Assembly (NCBI GenBank): GCA_029168955.1
Contig: JAPDOI010000150.1
Location: 1,302,001-1,366,000, forward strand
From: Aplectana chamaeleonis
Lineage: Eukaryota > Nematoda > Chromadorea > Rhabditida > Cosmocercidae
Direction of reading: 5' to 3'
DNA: 64,000 nucleotides
Shown here: piece after piece, positions 11,483 through 22,920 of the stretch
Layout: each line of letters begins with the position of its first letter
How positions within the stretch are numbered: the stretch's first letter is position 1
The notes under the pieces: model-generated
What the model was told of the DNA's origin: nothing
Database searches by the model: none
The model's input: only the letters and a program-made list of their open reading frames with translations
Program-made: the position numbers and the translations under genes

Positions 11483-11504
11483 CTCAAACTTGGGTAATTG
11501 AACC
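11483..11504 (-). other. SL1-like 22-mer, copy 2 (closest match)
   Basis: Minus-strand match to nematode SL1 at 21 of 22 positions (C instead of T at position 5), ending AAGTTTGAG and followed by GTACTTGACCC. It lies at the edge of the second copy of the 91-bp repeat. A five-base stem CAAGT/ACTTG could form across the would-be donor. No Sm-site-plus-stem architecture of a real SL RNA gene is convincing downstream; a T9 run occurs about 40 nt on. Confidence 0.45.
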
Positions 11505-11785
11505 AATAGCAACGCCAGTTGTAATCCTGACCCCACGAGTGCGTCGTACATCCCTCTCGGAAATATATTCTCGGCCGATTTAATTTACTTGCGACTTATA
11601 TTGTGCCGTTTAAGTTACATGTAACACATAGGAGGCGCACTGCACACAGTGTCCTCTCAGAAATCGAAAACAAGTTACTTGTAACATATGTGAGCCAATA
11701 TAAGTTACTTGCGACTTGTCTCAGGTTATTTAGAATACATGTAACATTCAGGAGGCGCACCGTACGCAGTATCCCGCCGATATGC

Positions 11786-12038
11786 TACAGGCCATAAAAC
11801 GGCCAAAGTCTCACCGTCGACTGCGTACCACGCGCTGCGCGACCGCACGCGCGTTGGAAGCAGACGAGTTTTGGCCGCCGCGCGACGAGTTTCGGCCGAC
11901 GCGCGGAGGCCGAAACGTCGCGCGGCGGCCGGAACTCGTCGCGCGGCAGCCAAAACTCGTCTGCTTCCGACGCGCGTGCGGTCGCGCAGCGCGTGGTACG
12001 CAGTCGACGGTGAGACTTTGGCCGTTTTATGGCCTGTA
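11786..12038. repeat. 253-bp GC-rich near-perfect palindrome
   Basis: The arms read TACAGGCCATAAAACGGCCA at the left edge and the exact inverse at the right. Pairing continues through CACCGTCGACTGCGTACC and the CGCGCTGCGCGACCGCACGC stretch to a short centre near 11910. It is far richer in GC than the AT-rich element around it. Confidence 0.85.
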
Positions 12039-12158
12039 CATGTAACTTAAATGACCTGACATAAGTTGCAAATAACTTACATCGGTTCAGATATATTACA
12101 AGTAACTTGTTTTTGACCTTCTATGTTACAAGTTACTTGTTTTCATTTTTCTGAGTAG

Positions 12159-12898
12159 GGGTTCCGTCGCTCCGATGTGTGCGATAGTAGTTTGTCTAAA
12201 CGAGGGCCTGAAGTAGTTATAGCACCAGGTGGAACGGTATGTTTTTGTCTAGAATATCTAGACTCTTTTATTTTCTCTGTTTTGTCTTTTTCTTAGATCT
12301 AATGATTTTCTCATTTTCTTCAAGGAAGAAAAGATCCCTATTGTTAATTTCTAGTGGTTTTCCTTGTTTACCCAACTTTCTTTCGATTTTTTTCACATAC
12401 ATATTATTATCGGCTCATCCCAGGGGAAGCAAATGTTTACGGAACGGCAGCAAATAATGTTGACATGACAAATTTTTCAAACATGGGGTGCGGCGGTGGC
12501 TAATTTAGTCGGATGATGGCAATGCGACGACGAAACCGTGGAGCAATTCATCAAAATCGAATCGAGTCTATCCAGTATGTTGGCTCTGCTACTGTGTATG
12601 TGATGATGATGATGATGCTGCGAGGATACGCGATGATTAAGCAAACATACGCTCGGCTCCGCCCATTTCATATTCCATAAATGTCAATAAAAACAGAAAA
12701 ATGGCCCCAATTCAGGAGAGTTTCCGACTTACAGAGCAGACTTGGCAAATTTATTATTTAAACGGATTCTTGTGCCTGCAGTGTGATCGATATTGGAATT
12801 TTTCTTTTTAACCCGGTATATCCGGTGTTCGCACTCCTACATTTTTGAGTTTTGACCCAAATTTGGGAAAGTTCATGGGATGGAGACTCTTCTCCTGG
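12159..12898. other. Unassigned with a small GAT run
   Basis: No gene recognised. A short (GAT)n run lies at about 12599-12616. Confidence 0.35.
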
Positions 12899-13128
<230 letters not shown>

Positions 13129-13189
13129 AACAACAACAACAACAACAACAACAGCAACAACAACAACAACAACTAACAACTAACAACAG
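13129..13189. repeat. CAA trinucleotide run
   Basis: AACAACAAC repeats with one CAG interruption, directly joined to the TTTC array. Confidence 0.9.
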
Positions 13190-13536
13190 CTCTTTCTGCT
13201 CTTTCTTTCTTTCTTTCTTTTCTCTTTCTTCTTTCTTTCTCTTCTTCTTTCTTTCTTTCTTTCTTCTTTCTTTCTTCTTTCTTTCTTTCTTTCTTTTCTT
13301 TCTTTTTTTTCTTGATCCTCTTTTTCTTTCTTTTCTAGCTTATCTTTCTTCATCTCCCCATCTTTTCTTTTCTTTCTATCCATCTTTCTTTCTCTTTTCT
13401 TTTCTTTCTTTCTTTTCTTTCTTTTCTTTCTTTCTCTTTCTTTCTTTCTTTCTTCTTTCTTTTCTTTTCTTTCTTTCTCTCTTTCTTTCTTTCTCTCTTT
13501 CTTTCTTTCTTTTCTTTTCTTTTCTTTTCTTTCTTT

Positions 13537-13569
<33 letters not shown>

Positions 13570-13901
13570 TTTTCCTTCTTTCTGCTTTCTTTCTTTCTTT
13601 CTCTCTTTCTTTCTCTTCTTTTCTTTTCTTTCTTTCTTTCTTTCTTTCTTTTCTTTCTTTCTTTCTTTTCTTTTCTTTTCTTTCTTCTTTTCTTTCTCTC
13701 TTTTCTCTTTTCTTTCTTTCCTTCTTTCTTTCTTTTTCTCTTTCTTTCTTCTTCTTTCCTCTTTTCTTTCTTTTCTTTCTTTTCTTTCTTTCTTTTCTTT
13801 CTTTTCTTTTCTTTTCTTTCTTTTCTTTCTTTTCTTTCTTTCTTTTCTTTCAGCTCTTTCTTTCTTTTTCTTTCTTTCTTTCTTCTTTCTTTCTTTCTTT
13901 C

Positions 13902-13933
<32 letters not shown>

Positions 13934-13960
13934 TCATTTATTTTATTCATTATTTCTTTC
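13190..13960. repeat. Degenerate TTTC/TTC microsatellite
   Basis: Imperfect TTTC, TTCT and TCTC units; almost pure pyrimidine on the plus strand. The 256- and 195-codon minus-strand Lys/Glu/Arg frames are translations of this tract and not genes. Confidence 0.9.
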
Positions 13961-14985
13961 TTTCATTTATTTTTTCGTTACTTCCTTCTTTTTTATTATC
14001 TTATTCATTGATTCCTTCTTTTTTATTAGTTTATTCATTATTTCTTCTTCCTCTTTTTCTCCCTTTCATTGGCTCCTTCCTTGTTCCTTGCTTTACCTTT
14101 CCTCTTTTCCACCATAATGCTATATATTCATTCTTTCATGATTTTATTCATTATTTCTTTCTTTCTTTTACTTTTTCGTTACTTTCTTCTTTTTTGTCAT
14201 TATTTTATGCATTGCTTCCTTCTTTTTTTCTTTATTTTATTCACTATTTCTTCTTTCTCTTTTTCCCCCTTTCATTGGCTCCTTCACACCATCAAAATTT
14301 TTCCTGCCTCCAAGGCTTCCATTTTCTATTAACTCCATTTTCCATTATTCCTCCACATCGCTTTCTCTGGTTCTGCTCTCATTTTATTACTTTTCTTCTT
14401 TTGTTCTGCTGTTTTGGATTTTTGATCTTGCTTTTCACTTCTTATCTCGATGTAGACTTTCTATACGTTTTCCATTTCTTTTGAGAATTTTCTTAATCAG
14501 TTCTCATCAATTCTTTTGCAGTTTTATTGTTTGTTTTATTCAGCATCGTCTCCCCATGCTTTCCTACCCCTCATTCTGCAATTTCCTACATTTCCTTTCT
14601 CTCGACCCATTTCTTACCTTGCTGTTCTCTCTCTGCTCCCTCTCTGGTTTCCCCTCTGTGTATCTACTACTCTCTCCTACTTTTCATCTCCCCTTTCTAT
14701 ATTTTTCCTATATTCACCCTATAGTTAGTTCCCATGTCTTACTATTCAGCTCCTCTTCCTCTTCTTTGGTCCCCTCTCCTATTTCTGCTTCTACACCCTT
14801 CTCGTTATTTGTTTCTTTTCTGTCCCTTCCATGTTTCTCTGTTGATGCCATTTTCTTCTTTCCCGTTTACGAATGGTCTATTTCACGGGTTTCCGTCAAG
14901 AACAAAAATGTTAGGGTCAAATGCCATTCCGGGAAGACTCAAGAATGGCGCTCGGCATTTAATCAGGGTTCCAAATGAACGCTGA
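13961..14985. repeat. Pyrimidine-rich low-complexity tract
   Basis: Strongly C/T-biased plus strand with recurring TTATTTTATTCATT and CTTCTTTTTT pieces, apparently grown from the adjacent microsatellite and diverged. Phe/Leu/Ser-rich frames up to 165 codons here follow from composition. Confidence 0.75.
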
Positions 14986-15308
14986 ACTTTTCAAAGCGAT
15001 TCTGCTAATCCTTCATAGTGCTCGCCATTCATCAGTGCGTGTAACCGCGTGACGGAGTTGTCTACTGATTCGTGTTTTTGTTATGTCAAACCAGCCCTTC
15101 AAGTCCTACCCCAGCCGTTCCAGATTCGGTGGGCTTTGTCCTCTCGAACATGTGTGTATCCGACATTCAAAGATGAATAGCCCCTGGTTGACATTTTCAG
15201 CCTTCTGATCTTTGTCATTCTATAGAGTTCATCCCATTCAAAACACACCTCCTTCCTAGGACAGAGTTTATCATGCCTTTCTGCTCTGTGCACACATCTT
15301 GAGTCTTC
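14986..15308. other. Unassigned spacer
   Basis: No supported feature. Confidence 0.35.
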
Positions 15309-15802
15309 TTAAAGGCAGTGTCCACGATAAAATCAGTCTCCGATTTTCCACCGGAAATCAAAAGGTCCGAGTCCGACTTTACCAGTAGTGTTGAAAAAAC
15401 GGCTAGTAATAAGCAGAGAAGAGCCCTATACGGCCCTAAACATGAGTGTTCCGCGCACGCAACGCCCACTCCTTTCAACCGCCTCTGATCCGTAAATAAC
15501 TGGAAAACCCATTTTAAGGCAATAGCATACATTCAGGGGGCTATAGTCAACTCCCCTTAACTAGACTTACCCCATTTGATGATTCATTACCTTCTCAAAC
15601 TCAAATTTTGAATTGGCAAACTTTACCGGTTGCCGTGGAGGGAGTGGGCGTTGCGTGAGCGGAACAGTCAAATCAGGGCCGTGTAGGGCTTGTTCGTGCT
15701 CGTTTTTAGGCGTTTTTTCAACGTTTCTGGTTGAATAGTGCTCGAACCTCTCATATCCGGTGAAAACTCGAAGACTGATTTTATCGCGGACACTGCCTTT
15801 AA
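15309..15802. mobile_element. TTAAAGGC-type foldback MITE (A1)
   Basis: It begins TTAAAGGCAGTGTCCACGAT and ends ATCGCGGACACTGCCTTTAA, with TTAA at both borders; 494 bp. Long inner arms also pair (CGCACGCAACGCCCACTCC near 15455 with its inverse near 15645), so almost the whole element is palindromic. Confidence 0.8.
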
Positions 15803-16203
15803 CTAGGCCAATATTCTTTCATATACATTCATCCAAAGTGTGTGAGAGGGAGAGTGCAGATTTTCTAAACACTGGTAATTCCATTATTCCCGGGCGATCT
15901 GGACACTTGAGACCATTCATAAAAGAGAAGGAAATCAGGTACTCAGTCATGATTGCCCATGCGCTCAGCTACTGTTCGAATTCACAAAGTGGTCCGATCA
16001 TGTAGAAGGCGACTCTATATTTCTTTCTTATCGAAGATCGGATTTGGTATCTTTCCAATACAGCTAGCTTAGATATCTGGCGGCAAGCACCTGAGGGTCC
16101 TCGTTAAAGAGTCTGGCTATTGTGGTGGGGAACGCCCTGTTCTGCATCTGAGGTCCCGCGATACTCAGCCGGTTTCAGCTCTGACCTAGAGCTCTGACGA
16201 TCC
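15803..16203. other. Unassigned spacer
   Basis: No gene or repeat recognised. Confidence 0.35.
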
Positions 16204-16688
16204 TTAAAGGCACGGGACACCATCAGATATGAATTTTGAGATTTTCGTGTAATTGTGTAGAAGACCACTCCTGTATAACATGTGTCAAAAGAGAGATTTC
16301 AATTCCTCCAAATAAGCGAGATATAAGCGACCACCACAGGCCCGGCCTCCTTCGCTACCACCACGGGCCACACACCCTGCCAGATTACTGAACTCGATAG
16401 CGGCCTGATGGATGATTTCTCAACAAGTAGTTGCTCTCCAGTTCATTGCCGGTCTATCTCCTCGTCCTGTTTGCTCTCGTGCAACGATTGCGAATGAAGA
16501 GAAATACAGGCCTGAGACAACTCGTCCACCAGATTTTTGCCCTCAAAATGCAGGCATTTAAGGAGTCATATCTGGGTTCGTAGAAAATGTTGGACGATTT
16601 CAGAGATACCATTGTGATCAGAGTGTGGCTCACTCTTAGATAAACATGAAATCTAGAAAATAATTTTTTAAGCGCCCTGTGCCTTTAG
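16204..16688. mobile_element. TTAAAGGC-type MITE (A2)
   Basis: Begins TTAAAGGCACGGGACACC and ends AGCGCCCTGTGCCTTTAG, 485 bp. The interior (AAATAAGCGAGATATAAGCG and CACCACAGGCCCGGCC) is the reverse complement of that at 851-1340. Confidence 0.7.
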
Positions 16689-18036
16689 GCCATATCAACC
16701 TGCATCCTCGACGACATAGAATGCGTGGCGGCTACTCTGGTCGTCTGTGTAGCTCGATGAACCAAGTTCTTTCTCTGAAATGCACGAAATGTGACGATTC
16801 GGTCATCGTTCTCTGCATCGCGTACCGAATTACGCGAATTGCTCTGGATCCTGTGACCTGAATTCCATTCACGTCTGCAGCATACGTGAAATCAGGAAGA
16901 ACTGTGGAGGTGGTCACGGTGCCGGATGTCTGCCTTCAACATAACATCCTGGATGAGAACGCTCACCAAGCTACTCATTTCCTCAGCTTTGGCGCTAAAT
17001 CGTTTTTCGTGCTGATGATGTGTTTATTAAGGCTTGAACACAGAAATTTCCACCCCAACTGAGCATCATTGGGACGTCCGAGACGTGTCTGTTTTTCGTA
17101 AATGTCGTCGTCGTTGATTTCACCTGGCAACCATATTATCGAAGTCGGTTAGCACTCGTTCGGTTTAGCTGTTTGTTGCTGTCATAAGGGCAAGGTCAGC
17201 AGCAAAAAAGGAGGTGCATCAACTGCCGGCCGTCAACATTCACTTCCATATCATGTCATTCAAAATCGCTTATATCCATTTGAGAAAGAGTTGGACGAAG
17301 TGCAATGGGACGTTCTCGCTTTCCCGGACCCATGTTTACATCCACGAAGGTTGGTAGTGTGCGGAAAGTTGCTACATATCTCAGGAAATACAACACCGCT
17401 CTCACACTTAGGATTTGGTCGGAGGGCCCCGTTAGACTCGATCGGAAAACCGACTGAGTCCAACTGAATTCGTGGTGGAAAAACCAACCTCGGGTGCATT
17501 GGACCGGCCGGTGTACGCTCGTAAAACACTGTTAGCAACTGGTTGGATTTCCGACGCAAGCAGACGATCGCAGAAGGACTCAATGGGTTGATTGTCTGCA
17601 CCCGCCTGTCACTTTCTCGGGGCGTATCGACCGGGTGGGACTCGGTCGGTCGACCAACTCTGACAGGGGCCCAAGGCACGTTGGGATGTGTTCTAGCATC
17701 TTCAGCGTCCTTCTTCAGGGCCTCCTGTCGAATTGATTTTTTTCGGATCTAAAAATTATTCAAGATCCTGGTTAGAGAGGCTATTCGGCGGCACAATGAC
17801 TGCTATGGTTCACCACCGAAGAGAAAAGTTCGGGATGGAACTCGTATACACGTTTATACTACATTGTTTACAAATACAGTGTGCAGATGCACAGTAGTCT
17901 CCGTACTGTGAAGGTCTTTCGCATAATTCAGTTCAGCAAGAGCATGAGACACGATTTTAGTGGCGGGCAGTGCGGCGTTCGCGACCGCACTGTTCAGCGC
18001 GAATTTGATCGCGCGTCGATTTGCCGCCTCAGCCTG
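16689..18036. other. Unresolved, weakly coding-like stretch
   Basis: No recognised family. A minus-strand frame at 17260-17679 (139 codons, no low complexity) and a Cys-rich plus-strand frame near 16800-16950 (NCSGSCDLNSIHVC) look less random than neighbouring frames. Neither has a start context, splice sites or domain that I can support. Confidence 0.2.
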
Positions 18037-18297
18037 ATGAACAGGGTGTAAGAGCTTACTGGCCGAGGTTTCGACAGTTTCGTCGTTATCAAGACCCTTA
18101 TTCCACCTTTGTGCGCTCCTCGCTTCTTGATGTTGGGAATGCAATCATTTGCATTCCCCGCGTCAAGAAGCGTTCCCAAATCATTCGCATTCTCAGCGTC
18201 AGGATGCGAGAAGCGCACAAAGGTGGAATAAGGGCCTTGATAATGACGATACTGTCGAGACGTGGGCCAATAAACTGTTCCACCCTAAGAACCTGTA
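18037..18297. mobile_element. Foldback element with imperfect 120-bp arms
   Basis: Left arm CAAGACCCTTATTCCACC near 18090 pairs with GGTGGAATAAGGGCCTTG near 18215. Pairing extends outward through TCGACAG/CTGTCGA and GGGTGTAAG/CCACCC. The loop repeats GGGAATGCAATCATTTGCATTCCC-like short inverted pieces. Confidence 0.65.
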
Positions 18298-18572
18298 AGG
18301 CACAGAGAATAAAACACATCTATAGAAATGCCACGTTTCAGGAAGACTGAACATGACATCTAACTTTTCTTCAATCGTCGTACAACTTAAAATAAGTGCA
18401 TTTCAAACTCGTACGTAGAGTTCGCCTAATAATTTTAGTCTGATGTTTGGACGGGGCTGCGACGGTAGATCACTTCGCGCAAATCGCAGCTCCATTCTCC
18501 TATGAGGCCCCCAACCCCGCACGGCCAGCCACCTGATCCGTGTGTCAGACTAAATCGAAAACAGAAACCATA

Positions 18573-18829
18573 CAGTTCACCTCCGCATTGCCGTTCAGTC
18601 CGCAAAGTGCACGCTGATTGAGATAGAGTGCTGCGGCGCGGTTGAGCGTATCCTCAGACAGGGATGTGGGATCACCCGGGCGGTTTTTGTCTTTGGTGCC
18701 CTTGTGATCACACCGCCCGGGTGATCTCACATCCCTGTCTGAGGATACTCGCAACCGCATTGCAGCACGCTTCCGCAATCTGCATGCGCTTTGCGGACTG
18801 AACGGCAGTGCGGGGCTGAACTGTATATG
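18573..18829. mobile_element. Foldback element with 110-bp arms
   Basis: GCCGTTCAGTCCGCAAAG near 18590 pairs with its inverse near 18800, and GTATCCTCAGACAGGGATGT near 18650 with the inverse near 18740. The centre is about 30 bp. The arms read as open frame with similar peptides (AVQSAKC and AVQSAKR), suggesting a captured coding piece or chance. Confidence 0.75.
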
Positions 18830-18943
18830 CATTCGCACTGAAGGCAGGACTCGCCTTGAATCCGCGGAGCAAAGCGACCGAGGCTTCCTCGGTGTTGATT
18901 TTGGCCAGAATGATGCCTTTGTTGCGGTCCTCGGCAGGGTTGA
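18708..18943 (-). pseudogene. 78-codon coding-like fragment overlapping the foldback
   Basis: The minus-strand frame runs from a stop near 18946 to a stop at 18708: INPAEDRNKGIILAKINTEE, then Ala-rich helix-like sequence with AKRMQIAEACCNAVASIL. The composition is protein-like, but there is no ATG and I recognise no family. The other foldback arm carries a diverged copy of its C-terminal half. Confidence 0.2.
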
Positions 18944-19181
18944 TTTATTTGCTGTGGACTAAGACAACTAATATATCCTCACTGTGTGCGAAGACCGAAG
19001 AAGTGGCGAAAGAACTCCATGGCAGTTCCTTCCAATCTTCTTAACCGTAACGAAGTGACTTCGGGTAGGCATTTCGGGCTCCTGTGCAGTAGTAGCAGAT
19101 CCCTTTAGTACATCGGTAGGGTTCCTTATGAATTAGAGGAAGGGTTTGGGAGAATCGGATGAAATTTTAGGAGCGAGAGCA

Positions 19182-19330
19182 TATGATCGATCACTGGTCG
19201 AGAGATCGCCGCGTCGCACACACGTGGCGCGCACGCAAGCGAGGAGGCAAAGACACTATCATTACCTCCTCGCTTGCGTGCGTGCCACGTGTTTTCGACG
19301 CGGCGATCTCTCGACCAGTGATCGACGATA
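19182..19330. mobile_element. Palindromic MITE (family D), copy 1
   Basis: 149 bp; the left arm (GATCGATCACTGGTCGAGAG and GCACGCAAGCGAGGAGG) is almost the exact inverse of the right arm. Same length and sequence type as 27416-27564. TA borders are present. Confidence 0.8.
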
Positions 19331-19574
19331 CCCTCCGGAAGGTGACGGCGGGACTTTAGAGCAGTAACAGCGGAATTTCAGAGAAACTAATTTCGGCGCT
19401 TACCGCAACCCGTTAGGATCAACAGCGCTACTTGCGCCCCTTAATGTCCGGAAAGAAATCGAAGGCCACCCGATGACGACCTATCCTCGTGTTAGAGATA
19501 TTGATGGTGAGATATTTCTGAAAGCTCATGACTCGCTCAAAGAGCGGTTGCTGGCGTTCCCTTTAGTCTGCATG

Positions 19575-20148
19575 TTAAAGGCACTGTTCACGATAAACTT
19601 CGTCATTGATTTTTCAATGAAAAACAATTGCGGTATCGTTCATAGCAGATCAGTGTTGAAAAAAACGGATCTAAACGCATCCTCAGACGCAAAAAAAACG
19701 GCTTTGAAAAAGTATTATAGTGGGAAAGTCCGGCCTCCCCGGGCTCAGTTGTTGTAATCGACACCGACACGTCTCTATCACTGACACGCTTTGATCTGCG
19801 ACCATCAGCAGTGGTTTTTATTGAATTATGCAATTGATTGGACAGATTTTTGCCTGACGATCGACAACTACTTCTCAAATCCAATGTCTCTTTCAAGAAA
19901 AAAACACTGCCGATGATCCCATGTCAAAGCGTGGCAGTGATAGAGACGTGTCGGTGTTGAAGACTACAACTAGAGCCAAGGAGGCCAGCCTTGTCCACTG
20001 AGGTCATCTTCAAAACAGCTTTTTGCCTCTGGGAAGGCTTTCGAGTCCGTTTTTTTTCTTGTTTCAACACTGTTCTGCTTCTGAAGGTCATCACCATTTT
20101 TTTCGAAGGAAACTCGAGGCCGAATTTTATCGCGAACAGTGCCTTTAA
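19575..20148. mobile_element. TTAAAGGC-type foldback MITE (A1), 574 bp
   Basis: Begins TTAAAGGCACTGTTCACGAT, ends ATCGCGAACAGTGCCTTTAA, with TTAA at both borders. Inner arms such as GACACGTCTCTATCACTGAC (near 19765) pair with an inverse copy near 19935, so the element is palindromic throughout with a short unique centre. Confidence 0.8.
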
Positions 20149-20633
20149 CCTAAAAATAACAAGTGTTGAATCGTCGTGAGGCTTCTGAAAACAACATTTT
20201 GTGCTTACAACCATCAGTATACAGTTTCGTAATCGCTGACTCACACATGCATATCTACATCTTCTACAGCGGGGACGATGTGAAAGTGTTTTTGTATTCA
20301 ACATAGACATTTCCTTCATCCCTATGGAAGAGGGCGGGTAGTTCTTTCCACGTAAAGGATAGCTTCACTTCGTGATGCATTTGTCTTGCTGCATGGTTTC
20401 GCTAGGCTCTCTTTTTTTCCGCAAAAGCTACCTGTTATTGTTGACGAAAGAAGCCCCAAAGTGCCGGAGACACTTGGAAGCTATAAGCTATTCCCAGGTG
20501 TCATGAATAATAGAAAATACATGTCTAACTATGAGTCCTATTTTCGGGTTTGGAGAAATTGGGTGGAGCATGTTCAGCCTTGTTGTGACTACCCCAATGG
20601 TGACGTTTGGGGAAATTATGCCACTTTTTGATA
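20149..20633. other. Unassigned spacer
   Basis: No supported gene. An 81-codon plus frame at 20386-20631 has no recognised domain. Confidence 0.3.
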
Positions 20634-21128
20634 TTCAAAGGCAGTGTTCAGGATAAAAATCGTTTTTCTCTTTTTCCACCTATCTTGAAGAATGTCCAAT
20701 GCTGATTCCAATGCTGTCTCTGGAATCGTACAAGACCTCTGATAACGGAGTTATGGTCCCTCGAAAATTAATCTATGGAAGCATGGTGGACGAATCGTAC
20801 GAGGCTTGTGACTTCCGCCTTCTGCAGCCGATGTATGCGAGCTGACCTGAGTAAAGAGAGAAAATGAGAATGATGGGAAGAACGGGGCTATTGATCGGAA
20901 ACCATCGCTCATCTCACGATCTCGAGTTTTTATTTGTTCACGTCGGAGGGCGGGAATTGCTCTTTTGGGGTTGGCCTTGCGCTCGAAGTCTCAACTTAGG
21001 GCTCTTTTGGGGCTGTTCTTGGCTCGTTTTCATGTGTTCTTTTGACTTCAACGTTATAGTGTGTTCCTCCACTACCCATTCCTAGTGGCAACTGAAACAC
21101 ATTTTTTTTTATCTTGAACACTGCTTTA
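20634..21128. mobile_element. TTAAAGGC-type MITE (A1/A3 mosaic)
   Basis: Left end AAAGGCAGTGTTCAGGATAA, right end TTATCTTGAACACTGCTTTA. The left half shares the A3 interior (GCTGATTCCAATGCTGTCTC as in 44061-44543), while the right half shares the A1 block (TTGGCTCGTTTTCATG). This looks like recombination between subfamilies. Confidence 0.6.
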
Positions 21129-21264
21129 CCACAAGATTAAGGTGAAAAATTTGAAAATATCCTCTTTACATTGTTACCAAGATTAGATACGCAGTATCCA
21201 ATACTGAAACCGATACATTAAACCATTGCTCCATTCAAAGTTACGATAATCAGCATACAATGTA

Positions 21265-22523
21265 CAATACCCGCGCTAAGTTTTGTAGAAGCGGGAGCAT
21301 TAAAGCGTCAATTTCTTGTAATTTTTTTTGAACGGAGAGTTCTCTGAATTCTGGAAACGCTGTCAACTTCACAGCTTGAACTCCTACTCAATGATGTGCT
21401 TTGTGGGCCAAGGTTACGGAGAATCGCTTTGTTTTTGAGAGAAATAATTTTTGCGGTCGTTTCTCAAAAACGTCGCTCACGGCAATGCGCGGTGAAACTT
21501 CGAATGGTAGTTGTTTGAAGGCATCGTTCGCGCTGGAAATCATTTCCTATTTTCCATGCTCAATTTCATGAATGAGCCCAGTAGACTACACCGGTAAACT
21601 TTGGCGTATCGAAAACGCAGGGTTATGAGGTTGGGAGGGGTTAAAGATGAGGATCCCCCACCAGTTCTCAGCAGTCATCTAGCACTTTTTCATAGAATGT
21701 TGATGCGACCGTCAAACAACATGAAAAACAGTTACTGCAGAAACTTTACATGCCTAAATACTTCGAAAATGGCAGTGACAAGGTCTCGAAACGCAGAAAA
21801 ACTTCAAAAGCGATTTTGGCGCGAAATTCAAAATCATATTTACAATATGTTCCGACTGACTTTTCTTTGCAGATGAAGGTTTTTCATGGGTTTCTTCGAC
21901 AATTTCGTTCACTGAGGAGGTCAAGGTACATAAAAAACATAAAAAATAATATACGGTTCAAATATAGCTGCTGAAGATATACGGTTTTCTGCGCATATGA
22001 TGCCTTTAAGCAACAGAATAGCAATACTTATGTTTTCTTTATGAGTGCAGGTGGGAAAATCTCAAGATTCGTGCAAGTTGGATTTTGGGAAACCTTCATT
22101 CAACGTTCTGAGGTTTTTGCAACACGTGTCTGACTTTTCAGAAAGTTCCCAAGCATGTTTAAGGATTTCCAGCTATCAACCTGCACAGATTTTTAGACTG
22201 TCCCACCTGCATCTTATTCGTGAAGAAAACATAACTGTTCTCCTATTACTTGTACAATTACTGCTCAAAGTATCCCCGCACCTTGCAACGCTCGACGAAG
22301 TCGAGAAACGACCGCAAGAACAATTTCATCCAAAATTATAGCGGTTTAGGCAAACATCGGTCCACAAAACACAATTTTAGGTAGGAACTTGAGCTGTGCT
22401 TCTGTCAGCGTTGTCAGAATCCACGAAAAACTTTCGCTCAAAAAAGTTAGATGCATCGGATGGTTTTTCCCCAAGTTTGGCAAACGCTCCCAAAATTAGC
22501 GAAAAAAATTAGCGCGGGTGTTG
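21265..22523. mobile_element. Foldback/TIR element with about 250-bp arms
   Basis: The left arm starts CAATACCCGCGCTAAG and the right arm ends CTTAGCGCGGGTGTTG-like. Pairing continues through GAATTCTGGAAACGCTGTC, CTTTGTGGGCC and TTGCGGTCGTTTCTC to about 21495 against 22270-22523. The arms are imperfect (roughly 75-80% by eye). The 495-bp element at 21515-22009 is nested in the loop. Confidence 0.7.
21515..22009. mobile_element. TTAAAGGC-type MITE (subfamily E), nested
   Basis: Left end GAAGGCATCGTTCGCGCTGG, right end CGCATATGATGCCTTTAA; these match the E ends at 27570-27991 (AAAGGCATCGTACGCGCTGA). The interior has diverged. Confidence 0.6.
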
Positions 22524-22920
22524 GAGATTCAACCTTACATTTTGGATCATTCTCTTTTGAAGTAAGCTTATCGTAGCTCTTTAAAACAACAGGATTTTTG
22601 CGCTCAACTCTGTTATTAGAACCCTTCCGCCTTGTTTTCTATGCCACTATTGAATTTCTCTGAATGAGAGGCTTTTTGAAGTTTCTATTTCCCTTTTCTT
22701 AAAAACTACGTTTATAAATAAAGCTCAGTTTCATTCTCTATCAAGGGTATGTTGTGCAAATCCGGAGTCCTCTTTCATCAAACTCAATTTCCCCTCAGCT
22801 TGAAGTTGAAACATGTGAAATCTCTACTGAGCCCACTGACTGTTTTGGGTCCCCTCGACGGTGTTGTCCGCTTCAGCGCGATCGCGGTGCACTTACAGTC
22901 TGCGGCAACGAAAAAAAGGC

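Larger units (their letters stand above)
11105..12158. mobile_element. TIR element with GTTACTTGTAA repeats, 1.05 kb
   Basis: The left end CTACTCAGAAAAATCAAAAC and the right end (inverse, ending TTTTTCTGAGTAG) form a TIR of more than 30 bp with TA at both edges. The subterminal regions are full of AAGTTACTTGTAA and ATGTAACTTACATTTATA motifs in both orientations. It encloses a 91-bp tandem duplication, an SL1-like sequence and a 253-bp palindrome. No transposase seen. Confidence 0.65.

Noticed and set aside
14008..14985. Membrane-protein-like hydrophobic frames
   Set aside because: Phe/Leu/Ser content follows from pyrimidine-rich composition; all overlapping frames on the same strand look alike.
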